DNA of 37,842 nt, taken from Hymenopellis radicata (lineage: Eukaryota; Basidiomycota; Agaricomycetes; Agaricales; Physalacriaceae). This document shows positions 11,601-19,198 of this stretch, piece by piece. Both the position numbers and the translations under genes were made by a program. A model generated the notes under the pieces. That model saw only the letters and a list, made by a program, of their open reading frames with translations, was not told the DNA's origin and made no database searches. The stretch spans positions 1 through 37,842 of the forward strand of contig JADNRX010000499.1 of assembly GCA_015501595.1 (NCBI GenBank), given 5' to 3'. Numbering within the stretch: the first letter of the stretch is position 1; each line of letters begins with the position of its first letter.

Positions 11601-13287
11601 CGTAATGGCTATCACATACGACATATTTATCGTCCGATGTCCTGTACGCGAAAATGCGACGTGGTTCTGTGATATCCTTTTCGCCTGGATACGGCGCTGC
11701 TTTCGCAAGTTCGAATCCGATAGCGTCAGCTCGTAACCAGCCGATCTTGTTATGTTCCAAGATCATCGAGCAGGTGGTGTGTGCTTCGGGGTCGAACCGA
11801 CGAAACGCAACACCTTCAGCTACCAAAACTGATTCGGGAAGAAGCTTGTCGGGACAGGGTTGTGGCGCCTCGGTTTCAACCAGAGTTCGTGGTCGGGCTC
11901 CAAGACAAGCTGGGACGTCGAAGTCATGATCGATTGGCGGGCAGCGAAAGCAATGAGTACGAACTGGTTCGCACTCACCGTCGGACCCAGAGCTTTCATA
12001 ACCGTCCGAATCAGAGATGTCGTCGCCCTCCGAGTCAGATTCGGTAACACTGACAAGAGATGGAGGACCAGTGGAGCATGGTCCCGCATCACGATAGATC
12101 TCTTGACGCATGTCGCGCTCAAAGAAATCTTCCCAGGTTACAGGATCGTCTCTGGTGACATCGTCTTCTTCGTCTTCGCTGTCGGAGACGTTTTGAAGAG
12201 GAGGAAGATCCTGGTCAGTGTTATACTCAGAATCACTGGCATTGTACTGATCATTGTCGAGTAGTCTTTCAACGAAATGTTCAACTTCAGAGAGCTCGGC
12301 AGCGAGCTCGTCTTCTGAGTCAGTGGTATTCCCTTCTTCATCGGTTGTCCACTCGTCGGAATCAGAATTAGGACATGTAAAACAAACGGAAGACGTCCAA
12401 ATGTCATTTGTGCTATCAACAACAGGTTCGGGAGCAGTATCAAGACGCGCGCTAGAGGAGTGGATCCCCGGCGGGCCTCCACTCCTACCTCCAGAAACAC
12501 TTTTCCCATCGGGACACTGATACGACATGTGTCCCGCGCCGCCACACCGGAAACAAAGGTTCTTGGAGCGGTATTCCTCCTTCTCCTTTTCTGTGAGTTC
12601 GCGTCGCTTAGGCTTGGGCCTAGAATCCCTTGCTTGTGGACCGAACTTTCGATTACCATGATTACGGCGTTGACGTTGGCTTCGAGTTAGGTTGACTCGA
12701 GGTCCATTAAACCTGCTGCCCGATGCCTGCATAGGACGTGTTGAGTACGACATGCTTTTCACAGGGATCGAGTGATATGATTTTGAACCTTCACCCCGTC
12801 GGTTGTTGAGGTTAGTTCTTTCGAAATCACGACGTCCAATGGCTAAGATCATTTCAGCAAGCTCAGCAGCATTGACGACCTCATCGTACAAAGAGGTCTC
12901 GGGAGTGAGTTTCTCCTTCCACAGTTCTTGTTGAATGCGAGAGTTTAGGCTACGCCAGAGACGAATAACCCTATCACGTTCATCGGTAATGCCAACAGTG
13001 TTGAACAGTTCGCTCAAGGACGTGATATGTTGTCGTACGGTTCGTTCGCCCTGTCGACAATTGTCCAATTTAGCGCGCTGATCCATCCGATAGGTCAACG
13101 GGAAGCAGTGATTGTAAAGCGCCGTGAAGAATTGCTTCAGGCGCCAGTTCCGGACATCATCAGCTACCTTGCTGATGTAGAAGTCGTGGGCTATACCCGT
13201 CAGGTACCGAGCAAGTTTGGACACGCGATACTTCTTGGCGACACGACCGTCGCGGACATACGAGGTACCATCGGTCACGAACTTCAT
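5617..13287 (-). CDS. Gag capsid-Pol polyprotein with chromodomain-like module and long C-terminal extension
   Basis: This is a 2,556-aa open frame. Approximate residues: capsid 1-150; CCHC zinc knuckle 'CFRCGGAGHMSYQC' 245-258; acidic, Cys-containing insert 300-750; protease 'ALIDSGS' near 775; RT 975-1225 with catalytic 'YLDD' 1092-1095; RNase H 1243-1360; Pro/Ser-rich linker 1365-1590; integrase HHCC 1673-1711 and D1741, D1805, E1841 (D,D35E spacing); GPY/F 'YIGPYR' near 1975; chromodomain-like 2040-2090 ('WAVDRIL...KWKAGDATWLP'). The 470 residues after that include a Lys/Glu/Arg-rich predicted coiled coil at the C-terminus. The listed start is only the first ATG after the upstream TAG. 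Capsid homology begins before it, so translation probably needs readthrough from the upstream ORF. All catalytic residues I could check are present. Confidence 0.94.
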   Translation of the reverse strand: MKFVTDGTSYVRDGRVAKKYRVSKLARYLTGIAHDFYISKVADDVRNWRLKQFFTALYNHCFPLTYRMDQRAKLDNCRQGERTVRQHITSLSELFNTVGITDERDRVIRLWRSLNSRIQQELWKEKLTPETSLYDEVVNAAELAEMILAIGRRDFERTNLNNRRGEGSKSYHSIPVKSMSYSTRPMQASGSRFNGPRVNLTRSQRQRRNHGNRKFGPQARDSRPKPKRRELTEKEKEEYRSKNLCFRCGGAGHMSYQCPDGKSVSGGRSGGPPGIHSSSARLDTAPEPVVDSTNDIWTSSVCFTCPNSDSDEWTTDEEGNTTDSEDELAAELSEVEHFVERLLDNDQYNASDSEYNTDQDLPPLQNVSDSEDEEDDVTRDDPVTWEDFFERDMRQEIYRDAGPCSTGPPSLVSVTESDSEGDDISDSDGYESSGSDGECEPVRTHCFRCPPIDHDFDVPACLGARPRTLVETEAPQPCPDKLLPESVLVAEGVAFRRFDPEAHTTCSMILEHNKIGWLRADAIGFELAKAAPYPGEKDITEPRRIFAYRTSDDKYVVCDSHYETLENWDQLLIPHELAEDPTFPLVEWYAMQRGTRNGVNWYALPSDNAWSGKGRIQWLEEEAVETYLNVFHPGDSSNSRRTQRFHCKADDTRATLIIWDTHCDLRLTLAIDLVRNPLFNLNNWYRVLLARISEPVDWNLDDNWEDIPLFGYLQAEIDRVDENLDVLRVSGAQVPRDRYPAVQRNSARVKDTGRHVPKTIVIAVRLNGHPVKALIDSGSMADIVSTTILDQLKLTKIVLEKPLALQLAVQGSRSKINYGARAMFSYQEINEERYFDVANLSGYDMILGTPWLHQHSVSVGFNEPRVIIGSIESLPITSGSWTSRIASNSARVEESILEKSRQEILEYARPLFKKAAETPLPPLREINHEIPLIDESKRYPWRPSKCPEKFREQWASKRDDYLRTGRWQVSTARNTSPLLLIPKIDDPKRLRVVCDLRARNNNTKKLASPIPDQHGIRRRIANAKYRSTMDGSDAFEQIRIVPEHVPRSAVATPDGVMVSLVMQQGDCNAPATFQTIMYYYFAAFIGRWMDVYLDDIIIYSNSLEEHLEHLRTVIDILSKHKFYLAERKMKILVNEVKVLGSIIDDTGIRMDPHKVDSVIKWPTPTNRDLLRGFLGSVGYLADDVDSVRIPMGVLSAITGDTVPFRWGYTEQRAFEDVKRKIEVGGKRSRVPLDYSDGAPPVWLVTDGCATGIAGVVVQGVDWKSGSIAAYFSAKLNAAQQNYPVHEIEMLAGVETMMRYRDILQGLSFTWITDHKGLTYLLSQKDLSGRQARWVEKLGMFDFKVEYVRGVDNVLADSLSRIYSNEAKGTLRARSEYTYHDVVDNDSLETFGVTAPLLVGTEGASRAPDGLKNAAMNLRERNPVSYAPVPRKKRTVDEATAFARRMKGKFVLRGPKERTEGGNTPDVQNDIPPASHDSEPATTSIPPDTQVPKATVPNPGPGPGLAAPCPGPAVKSPAQNQETPSSSARSQTSTPAQSQSYPQAVRNQPERITVELAPTPAGVGDGLKTSFGLKADQSTKSPTEAKTVSPDLDATIINVLADGRAGLDLPRIIRDKYAGDPVFRAVLAKPKEFRNFDVDNGLIYLRLEERRLLCVPKLLVNGRNVHELIIDEAHSLLAHLGYRKTLAYLRTQVWWKSMAKDIETFCTSCSVCARIKPNNQKPYGQLKPLGPPSTPWEVIGIDFMGPLPLSKNRDGSFDSLAVIVDHLTGMVHLVPGRTNYKAKDVAELVFSEVYKHHGLPKAIVSDRDSLFTSQFWTHLHALIGTKFKMSSAYHPETDGLTERANRTIEQMLRQCISPTQRDWVSKLPAVEFAINLARSETTGYSPFFLNSGRIPRSMVWDAAGKDEYPGVRVFAQRLKQAVMGAHDSILAARVKQTRDANRKRRAVPFEVDDFVYLSTKNITFPKGTVRKLVPKYIGPYRILRNFNDTSFRLDLPAPLKQRGIHDVFHASLLRIHVPNDDRLFPGRLDTQISAFDTPQSEWAVDRILRHSGYGDNLLFELKWKAGDATWLPLNKVDHLHALEQYLEVQGVESVEKLARLPALKTEDLQIEFSQLSLFDIDESPVFNGSGGDAPSALTPPSLPLAIMSVDLIDLSHTTPPASLHPDSFPSTLDRIRARNERLAAGLSPLQVEMPVILNFPNSIFTDDPENESFHFTDRYGLCIVGYDQASESCQILFDIRNHKASVADITRFPQYAHSAETPSTWKRLWDAWNSNVRPTEIAARFPTVSLIADTVDFDELMKPDFVLVTPSHFPITIPAGSFDLNVDWQGELINYRDDDHLMGEPSDFAADPQGSVPMAEPPAASGPPPAGPAPVWDSTSSIHIDHPRPTKPLPTKFPKAPASVADSVTTTRTSATTMLPLADDVRAIMESTRSSDESALFFDLLLNAARDQKKHREFVERKKAERLNKKRQREEDARLEKIVQARLAEERRAEVSARRRAELDADFEKRKNASIDRWQEQIRANHKLNEKEKAAAEAKFARAGTTYKPKDKGKARA

Positions 13288-13440
13288 GAAATCGCGAACA
13301 CTTGCTGACCCGTTGTACTTCTCAGGTGGTTCCGGCTTCAGAAGAGATTTGCGAGTCTTCTTCTTCTTAAAGTGTTTCTTCGAGGCATGCCGCTTAGACT
13401 TCTTCTTGCTCGAGGAGTCGGAATCAGATTCGGACTCACT

Positions 13441-14712
13441 CTAGTCACTAGACGAAGACGACGAGGAACTCGAGCTTGAGCTCGAAGACGGGCTGCTAGA
13501 ATCATCTGGCAAGTCCTTCAATTTGTTCCTTTTCCCTCCGTTAAGAAGTTTGTCAAGGTGGCTTTCCGGGGCGAGTTGCTTAGACGGGATAAAGAAATCC
13601 TTGGCGCTGACCGCCTTAGACTTGGACCTTGTTCGCGGACGTTCTTCCACCACGTCACGGATCTTTTCGGTGATATTATCCGTTATTGGAGAAGAGGTGG
13701 CACGTTTCTTAGACTTCTTCTTCGTGCGCTTAACCTTTTCAGGCTTGGCTTCGCTTTCAGACAACTCGGATGAGGATTCAAGGATGTATTTCGACAATTT
13801 ATACGGTCCTTTACGCTTTGGTGGCGCATCTTCGTCTTCAACTTCTTCTAGAGTGGCCTTCCGGCTCTTCTGTGGAATGGACGGACCCGGAGTCTTGGGG
13901 TTGAATGTGTCAGTGGGGCTTTCATCGCCCGACTGATCATCAACGTTCTCGAACGCGGTGCTCGAGAACAGGCGTGGGCCACTAATGACCTTGGCGGGAG
14001 GTTTCTTTTGCGATTTGAAACCTTGGAGCATGGCCTCTTGTAAGAGGATTCCATCTCCGTCTTCTGTCTTGAAATTGACATTCCCCCAGTTACGAGGGTC
14101 TACGCCCTTCCCCTTTCCGGTGTATGCTAGTTCCGGAGACTCAGGACGGGCAGGAACTTCGGGCTCGGACTCATCCTCGGATGATAGGTCGGAGCGTTCG
14201 CCGGGCTCATAAATTTTGAGCGCATGTACGCGGCGAGAAATCAAATCTTTTTGACCATGCGAGAGCGCACTCTCGGCCGCGCGGATAGCCTCAGCTTTTT
14301 GTTCAGCCAATTGTAATTCATGGTGCAAGGTAATTTTATTGTGTTCACTACCGGTACGGGAAGTGCTACGGGAGTACGTTACGGTGGTCCATGGGAGAGG
14401 GTTTTCTTCCTCTTCCTGCTTGATGGAACGCACGGAGTCAAGGTCATTGCTGACCAGAGTCGCCTGAGGAACATCGCAATGTTCTTCGGGGATACGCGAG
14501 GGCGGCAGGACATCCGCAGATGCTGCGCGCACCTCGGATTGCACGGGTGAACCGATATCCGGCTCGGTAGGGGGGTTAGTTAGCGGAGAGAGGTTGTTTG
14601 GCGCACCTAAGTCTGCGTCGGGGTTGGCGACATTGTCGTCGCCGTGGATAGAGGGAGTTGGCGGAGCAGAGAGGGCTCGACGCCGATTACGGAGGTTGTA
14701 GCGAGATGACAT
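13441..14712 (-). CDS. N-terminal Gag region, ends at in-frame TAG
   Basis: A 423-aa frame starts with 'MSSRYNLRNRRRALSAPPTP', a basic opening common in agaricomycete gypsy Gag proteins. It is rich in Ser, Pro, Glu and Lys, with no recognised fold, and ends in a Ser run. The stop codon TAG (13443-13441) is followed in the same frame by 51 open codons that run straight into the capsid-Pol frame. ORF1 and ORF2 would therefore be one 3,031-residue product if the stop were read through or reverted. The 5' LTR ends about 110 bp upstream of the ATG. Confidence 0.85.
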   Translation of the reverse strand: MSSRYNLRNRRRALSAPPTPSIHGDDNVANPDADLGAPNNLSPLTNPPTEPDIGSPVQSEVRAASADVLPPSRIPEEHCDVPQATLVSNDLDSVRSIKQEEEENPLPWTTVTYSRSTSRTGSEHNKITLHHELQLAEQKAEAIRAAESALSHGQKDLISRRVHALKIYEPGERSDLSSEDESEPEVPARPESPELAYTGKGKGVDPRNWGNVNFKTEDGDGILLQEAMLQGFKSQKKPPAKVISGPRLFSSTAFENVDDQSGDESPTDTFNPKTPGPSIPQKSRKATLEEVEDEDAPPKRKGPYKLSKYILESSSELSESEAKPEKVKRTKKKSKKRATSSPITDNITEKIRDVVEERPRTRSKSKAVSAKDFFIPSKQLAPESHLDKLLNGGKRNKLKDLPDDSSSPSSSSSSSSSSSSSSD

Positions 14713-14824
14713 TTTTGAGGGAGAGTGTCGAGGATGACCAGGTTGATCAGACCGGGGGCTCCGTCGACGAGGAGAGAGGCGGGGTGTTTAGAAAAGCAGA
14801 GGGATACGGGGTACAGTCAAAATA

Positions 14825-15138
14825 TGTGAGGATAGCGTGATCGAAGACCACGGTATCCGTCACACGGGTATGTCGGGAAGAGCGATGAGAGTCGAGTCGG
14901 GGGACGAGAGTCTCAGAGGATCCGAAATGACTGGGTAAAAGTGTAGATTCGGAGAACCTGCTAACTACTCTAGCTACGCGAGTATTTATAGTAAAATTAG
15001 AGCTGAGTAATAGCAGTATAGTAATAGATACTTTTTGGGATAACTGTAGGGATAAACGAAGAGGAGAGATAGACAGTCGGTATACAAGTCCGATGTGACA
15101 GGAAGAGAGACGAGGCGCGAAGTAACGCGATCGTTACA
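14825..15138 (-). repeat. LTR (5' LTR of the element)
   Basis: This 314-bp copy looks identical to 5270-5583 by eye and should carry the element's promoter on the minus strand. A TATAAA-like motif is visible on the minus strand (ACTATAAATACTCGCG, roughly mid-LTR). Confidence 0.95.
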
Positions 15139-15143
15139 AATGA
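15139..15143. repeat. Target-site duplication, right copy
   Basis: AATGA directly follows the right LTR, matching 5265-5269. Confidence 0.93.
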
Positions 15144-15534
15144 GGGTCATATTCCTGCTCACCATGACTCGATCATGGCGCAAAAGCAACTTCAGACTCG
15201 CGTGAAGAAAACGTTAACCTGACCGTTTCGCCGACTTCGCCTGCTACTTTGCTCCCCTTGCATGTTCAACGATCGATAAAAGTGTACCAAAAAACAACAG
15301 CATAAGATAAGATATACCAGTAGATAATCAGCCAAGTACAGAAAGCTAGAAACCCCTCCAGAAAATGAGCGACACAGTGGTAGATAGCAGGTTAGATAGC
15401 ACTACAGAAAAACCGGGTACATGAAATGGACGAATTAGATGGTAATTATGTATATAGAAATAGAGACAAAGAAAAAGGGAACCTAAGGAATGGATATCTG
15501 AGGTGCAGATGTATTGTCGAGAAAGGACAGAGGC

Positions 15535-15923
15535 TTATGAAGATGGTTTGGGGTTTTCGGGAGCCGTCTTCCAGTTTGCAGTAGCCTTCTTGAACCTAGT
15601 GGTGCCATTCAATTTGAGCACCCAGATGTTGATCCCGAAGGCGACAGACCTTTCCTGATGCGTGATGTCGGGCTCCGTTTCCTTGAGGCGCGCCATTTCC
15701 GTTCGCTGCGAATACGAATACTCAGTCCAGCAATCATCTCCTAGACAATTACAATATCCAACCATGAATTTGTTGAACGGCGTCAGTCTCTTCTTAGCAT
15801 CGCGAGAGCCCGAAGACTTGGCTGAAAAAATATGAGCAGACGGCCCATATTCCAGAATGAGAGCACACTTTTCTTCGGCTTAGCGGTTGTTGAAGAGGAG
15901 GCGGCAGCAGATTTGGGAGGCAT
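15535..15923 (-). CDS. Small YABBY/HMG-box-like nuclear protein
   Basis: Four exons (15923-15869, 15821-15763, 15705-15650, 15595-15535) join in phase to 76 aa. A basic, Ser/Lys-rich N-terminus ('MPPKSAAASSS') is followed by 'LTPFNKFMRTEMARLKETEP' and 'HQERFKKATANWKTAPENP'. The pattern P-x-x-[FY]-N-x-F-[MI]...E-[IM]-x-R-[LI]-K...P-x-[IM]-x-H-x-E-x-F...NW is that of the YABBY/HMG-box fold in small fungal proteins. A DNA-binding, chromatin-associated role is inferred from the family. All three introns have clear GT-AG ends and restore the motif exactly. The gene lies 0.4 kb beyond the gypsy insertion, on the same strand as E(z), and appears intact. Confidence 0.82.
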
Positions 15924-16110
15924 AATTGTACGGCCGAAGTGCCTGACAAGAGCCGATGAACGGGATCGCGTAGAGGACGAGCGGGCGGAGACCACGATGG
16001 CGGGGCAAGTTGGGAGGAGACGAAATTACCGTATCACCAGCCCCCCAGCCACTTATAGGTGCATGTTTACTGCAACGTTGGGAATCAATTTATTAGAGTG
16101 GAAATTTTAC

Positions 16111-16187
16111 GGCTCTGGGCTAGACTCGAACCGTTATGAAGAATTACGCATTGTTATTGTGCACTCTACCAATTGAGCTAAGCAGGC
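16111..16187 (-). tRNA. tRNA-like sequence (probably tRNA pseudogene or SINE head)
   Basis: On the minus strand the 5' half, GCCTGCTTAGCTCAATTGG, is tRNA-like with a good A box. GGTTCGAGTCT is a near-perfect B box at about the right distance. The acceptor and T stems do not pair, and the anticodon arm is ambiguous: a loop with AAC is possible with one mismatch. I therefore doubt it is a functional tRNA. It lies between the YABBY-like and MYND genes. Confidence 0.45.
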
Positions 16188-16449
16188 ATCATCTCTCTGA
16201 CGAAGTATTGGCAGATACTCACTCCTCGGACGAGCCTATGCACGGCACTTCGTTCAAGATAGGTGTCGGACGAACGTAGCACGTAGCTATTATAGACACT
16301 CTGTTGTCCGCAGCAACCAAATGTGTATAATTACAGATCCCGTTGGATACACTGCTCAAGAAAATCATCTAAGGCATGAGTGCAAGAATTGTGTAGCAAT
16401 ATCGGCAGGGATCGCGGCTCTACGAGGCACTCACTAGTATACCTGAGCC

Positions 16450-18375
16450 TCAATCATCAGAAGTCAAAGGATTGTACTGAATCCCTCCTCTGTAGGACGC
16501 GTCAAAGGTCCCATGTCTTTGTGACCATTTGATGGACCTTGCTCCCATTGGCATGATAGACACCATTGGGACACCTAGACCTTCTTTAATAGACTTATAC
16601 TCTGACCGATATTCTTCGGTATTGTATGAAGAGAGGGATCGCAATTCGACAAGAGGCGGGCATTGCCTAAAGTCAATATGGCGGACAAGAGACCTGTCAG
16701 AGTTGACATGGGCGCGCATCACTTCTCGCGTGATATAGTCAAAAAAGTGGGCATCACGGGAGCTGATGGCCTGGAGTTCCTGGTGGCTTCCACATACTTC
16801 CCGATGAGAGGCCTCCCAAGCGCGCTTTTGGCACCCTTCCGAGCAGTAATAGTATAAGTTGCACCCAGAACAAATGTGTAGAGGATGAGGCTCGGTGCTA
16901 CGTAGATTTGGACACTGTTATGATGATGAGACAAGATTCGTTGATATATAGGTAAGACGGCCGGACAGACTAACCTCGGGCCCATCGCATATTGGCATTG
17001 GATGTTGTTTATACAGTTCGTAAAGCACCGTCATGTCCTTGAGCTGCTTCTGGTATATATTCCAGGAGGAAGAAGCTAAGAGTTCGGGTGTAAGAATGCG
17101 ATTCGTGTGGCGATCTGTCCGAATGGCGTACTTCAAGACTGAATGATATACGAGGTATAGTGAAGCATGCTGTAAAAAACCCGCAGTTGCCTTCAGTGAT
17201 TCAACCCGGGCCTGTTCATCTGTGAGGATGAGCACTGGGTGCGCCTGGGACATCAGGTGCTGCATCCTCAGGATGCTCAGCACAGCTTTGCCTTTGTACA
17301 CTTGCTGTGCAAGATGCCCAAATATGAGGATCAGGCGGTCGAGGTGTTGATAGGCCATTAGAACACAGCCGTTGCTGATGATTAACAGTTCACGCCGAGG
17401 GATCAACTTGCGCAACTTGTCGTATTCAGGCAAGTTGTTGAGTTCGGGAGAATTAACGAATTGACGGAGTCGCCTCGATTCCGTTATTTCACACAACAAC
17501 TCGCACGTCCATCGAACATGCTCATTGCGCACAAGACGGTCAGCTACGCGCCTCACCAAGAGGAACTCCAAAAAGCCCCGATAGGTAGTCGCAAGGATAG
17601 TAACGACATGCTGGAAATCGTCTCGTGACACATGGAGATTAGAAGCCCGAAGACGGCCTATAAGTGTGATGACACAGGATTGGAAGAGGTCTGCAAGGGT
17701 CTCGGGCTCCTTCCTGAGAGCGTTATAGACCTCCTGAGCCTGCGGGGAAAGTGTGAAAGGCTTTTTGTTAACGCTCAGGAGATCGCCGAGTGCGATGAAG
17801 CACTGCACGACGACTTCCTCGCGCGAGCTGGGAGACGACGAGGCGTCGCAGAACAGCAATTTTGGGAGGACACATGCAAGGAAGAGGTGATTCCCTTCAC
17901 TTTGCAGCTCCTTGGGTGCCGGAAGGGACTGGATTTCTCTGTATACCGCCGGATGACGTTCATCAGCGAAGCCGGCAAGGAGAGTGGCCGAAAGTTGAGC
18001 AAAGTCATGGCAGAACTCAGACTCGCGACCGGGAAGAATGATGTGTATGAGGAAGTAGGATATCCAGTTGGTCAGATAAGGCATTATTTTGATAACTAAC
18101 GTACTGGCCTCTTCCGAATAGAGGGAACCTGCTGCAGGCGAACCCGCTTTGCGGAGGAAACCGAAGAGGATGCTCATATTGAGAGCTCGGAATATAGACA
18201 CGGCGGCGTTTAGAGAATCATCCGGATCATCAGTCGGTTCTAGTGGTGTGGAGGGGATCTCTGTTCCACTCATTCTAGTTAAAACGGCGGAAAACCTGTT
18301 GAATGCCCTGCGATCCCGAGGTGCATCCATTGCCAATGTCATCAAAGCAGATGAGTCAAGGCCGATAGACGGCAT
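16450..18375 (-). CDS. MYND-type zinc-finger protein
   Basis: Two exons (18375-16975 and 16914-16450; 60-nt intron GTTAGT..AACAG) give 621 aa. About 460 N-terminal residues are alpha-helical in character, with no domain I can name. The intron falls inside a MYND finger: 'CDGPEC' from exon 1 joins 'CSGCNLYYYCSEGCQKRAWE' and 'HREVC' in exon 2. This gives the C-x2-C...C-x2-C...C-x3-C...H-x3-C zinc ligands. A tail of about 110 residues follows. MYND fingers bind zinc and usually mediate protein-protein contacts. Agaricomycetes carry many uncharacterised proteins with this layout, helical N-terminus plus C-terminal MYND. The phase-correct restoration of the finger supports the intron. The gene appears intact, with ATG 18375 as the first Met. 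Confidence 0.85.
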
Positions 18376-18765
18376 ATCTAATGGTTTTCAGGATTGTCGA
18401 TAAATGAGAATGTAGGCCTACTCACCGTTCAACGTTCAATGTTCAACGTTGAGTTGTTGTGTCGGTTACATAAGCTTACCTCTTGTTTTTCTTCCACGTT
18501 CCTTTACTAGCCTATGACGCGGGTTAGGCCGGCGAGGCGGCGAGTCACAAACCGTTCCGCGTCAAGCAGTTCCAGCACAACATCAAGAATCATCGTGAAC
18601 GGACTGAAAGAATCTTTTTGTGAGAGTACCATACGAACTAGGATGTATAAAGTGCTAATTTGAATGCCAGCTTTCTCCTGTAGCCTCCGTGTACCAGTCT
18701 AATAGTTCTCGAGCCCTCTCGAATGTCGATGCTGCCAACTTCTTCAGCCGCTTCTCTTCTTTTCG
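18376..18765. other. Gene-free stretch 5' of the MYND gene
   Basis: I recognise no gene here. A short minus-strand frame (about 18770-18655) reads 'KLAASTFERARELLDWYTEA', which looks protein-like but has no start and no family I recognise. A direct repeat of CAACGTTCAATGTTCAACGTT type lies at about 18428-18450. Confidence 0.35.
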
Positions 18766-18836
18766 TATGGTGGTATAGTGGGTAAAAATCCAATCTGACC
18801 CGCTTTCCCACTTTTCAGAGGTGTATCTGTCTCGCT
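18766..18836 (+). repeat. Head of array-element family B (partial copy)
   Basis: The sequence beginning GGTATAGTGGGTAAAAATCC matches the head of the fuller family B copies at 20394-20694 (+) and 23031-23347 (-) through about 70 bp. It then breaks into a family A copy at about 18837, making a B-to-A chimera. Confidence 0.7.
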
Positions 18837-19052
18837 CCTGGGTAAAAATCCAAGCCGTCGCGCTTCTGGCTTTTGGCTTTTTCAGCAGTTTCGTCTGGCT
18901 TTTCGTGAGCCACATATGGCTTTCCCGTTACCTGTCTGGCTTTTCCAATTTGCATCTGGCTTTCGAATGTTGTGTCTGGCTTTCCAAAATGCGTGTCTGG
19001 CTTCCGGTATGCTTGTATCTGGCTACCGGTGTAGGCGTCTGGCTTTCAACTT
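18837..19052 (+). repeat. Family A array element with phased CTGGCTTT motifs
   Basis: After the head TGGGTAAAAATCCAAGCCG come about nine units that each open with (T)CTGGCTTT and are followed by a different 10-14 nt spacer. Unit lengths are about 18-29 bp, most 20-22. Examples are TCTGGCTTTTCCAATTTGCA and TCTGGCTTTCGAATGTTGTG. The same ordered spacers recur in the copies at 22437-22640 (+) and 23348-23500 (-), so this is a dispersed element and not a simple satellite. Confidence 0.75.
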
Positions 19053-19198
19053 CTGCCGTTCCATGCCGCGATCCAAATTTGGTTTGTTTGGGTGGGTTTG
19101 GCTCGCCTTCGGCAGTGGCCGGGTACCGGCCCGGAGCAAGCCCTTGCTCCGAACCTAGAGATGTACAGCTCGATTCAACACGACACGCATTCGCGACC

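Larger units (their letters stand above)
5270..15138 (-). mobile_element. Full-length Ty3/gypsy (chromodomain-type) LTR retrotransposon
   Basis: A 9,869-bp element is bounded by two LTRs of 314 bp that look identical by eye and by a perfect AATGA target duplication. Both features indicate a recent insertion. Coding sequence runs on the minus strand in one frame, interrupted by a single TAG. The order is N-terminal Gag, capsid, CCHC, protease, RT, RNase H, integrase, GPY/F, chromodomain-like module, then a long extra C-terminal region. The order RT-RH-IN places it in Ty3/gypsy (Metaviridae). I find no classical TGG-type tRNA primer-binding site just inside the 5' LTR; that sequence reads TATTTTGACTGTACCCC on the minus strand. 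The polypurine tract next to the 3' LTR is weak (GGAGGG). The element lies just upstream of E(z) in the same orientation. Confidence 0.95.

Noticed and set aside
14790..14824. A tRNA primer-binding site next to the 5' LTR.
   Set aside because: The sequence just inside the LTR (minus strand TATTTTGACTGTACC) contains no TGG start complementary to a tRNA 3' end, and I could not show self-priming complementarity to the LTR.
15163..15176. An upstream first exon for E(z) to the right of the gypsy element (ATGATCGAGTCATG, donor GTGAGC), which would place the element in intron 1.
   Set aside because: The reconstructed pre-insertion intron has an attractive 54-nt length, but joining it to the acceptor at 5235 creates TGA at the junction. 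Other acceptors give the wrong phase. ATG 5215 was kept.
18821..19158. Overlapping + frames across the CTGGCTTT array reading repeated 'VWLF', 'SGF' or 'LAF' peptides.
   Set aside because: All three frames stay partly open simply because the motif lacks stops. Spacing is not a multiple of three, so no repeat protein is encoded consistently.
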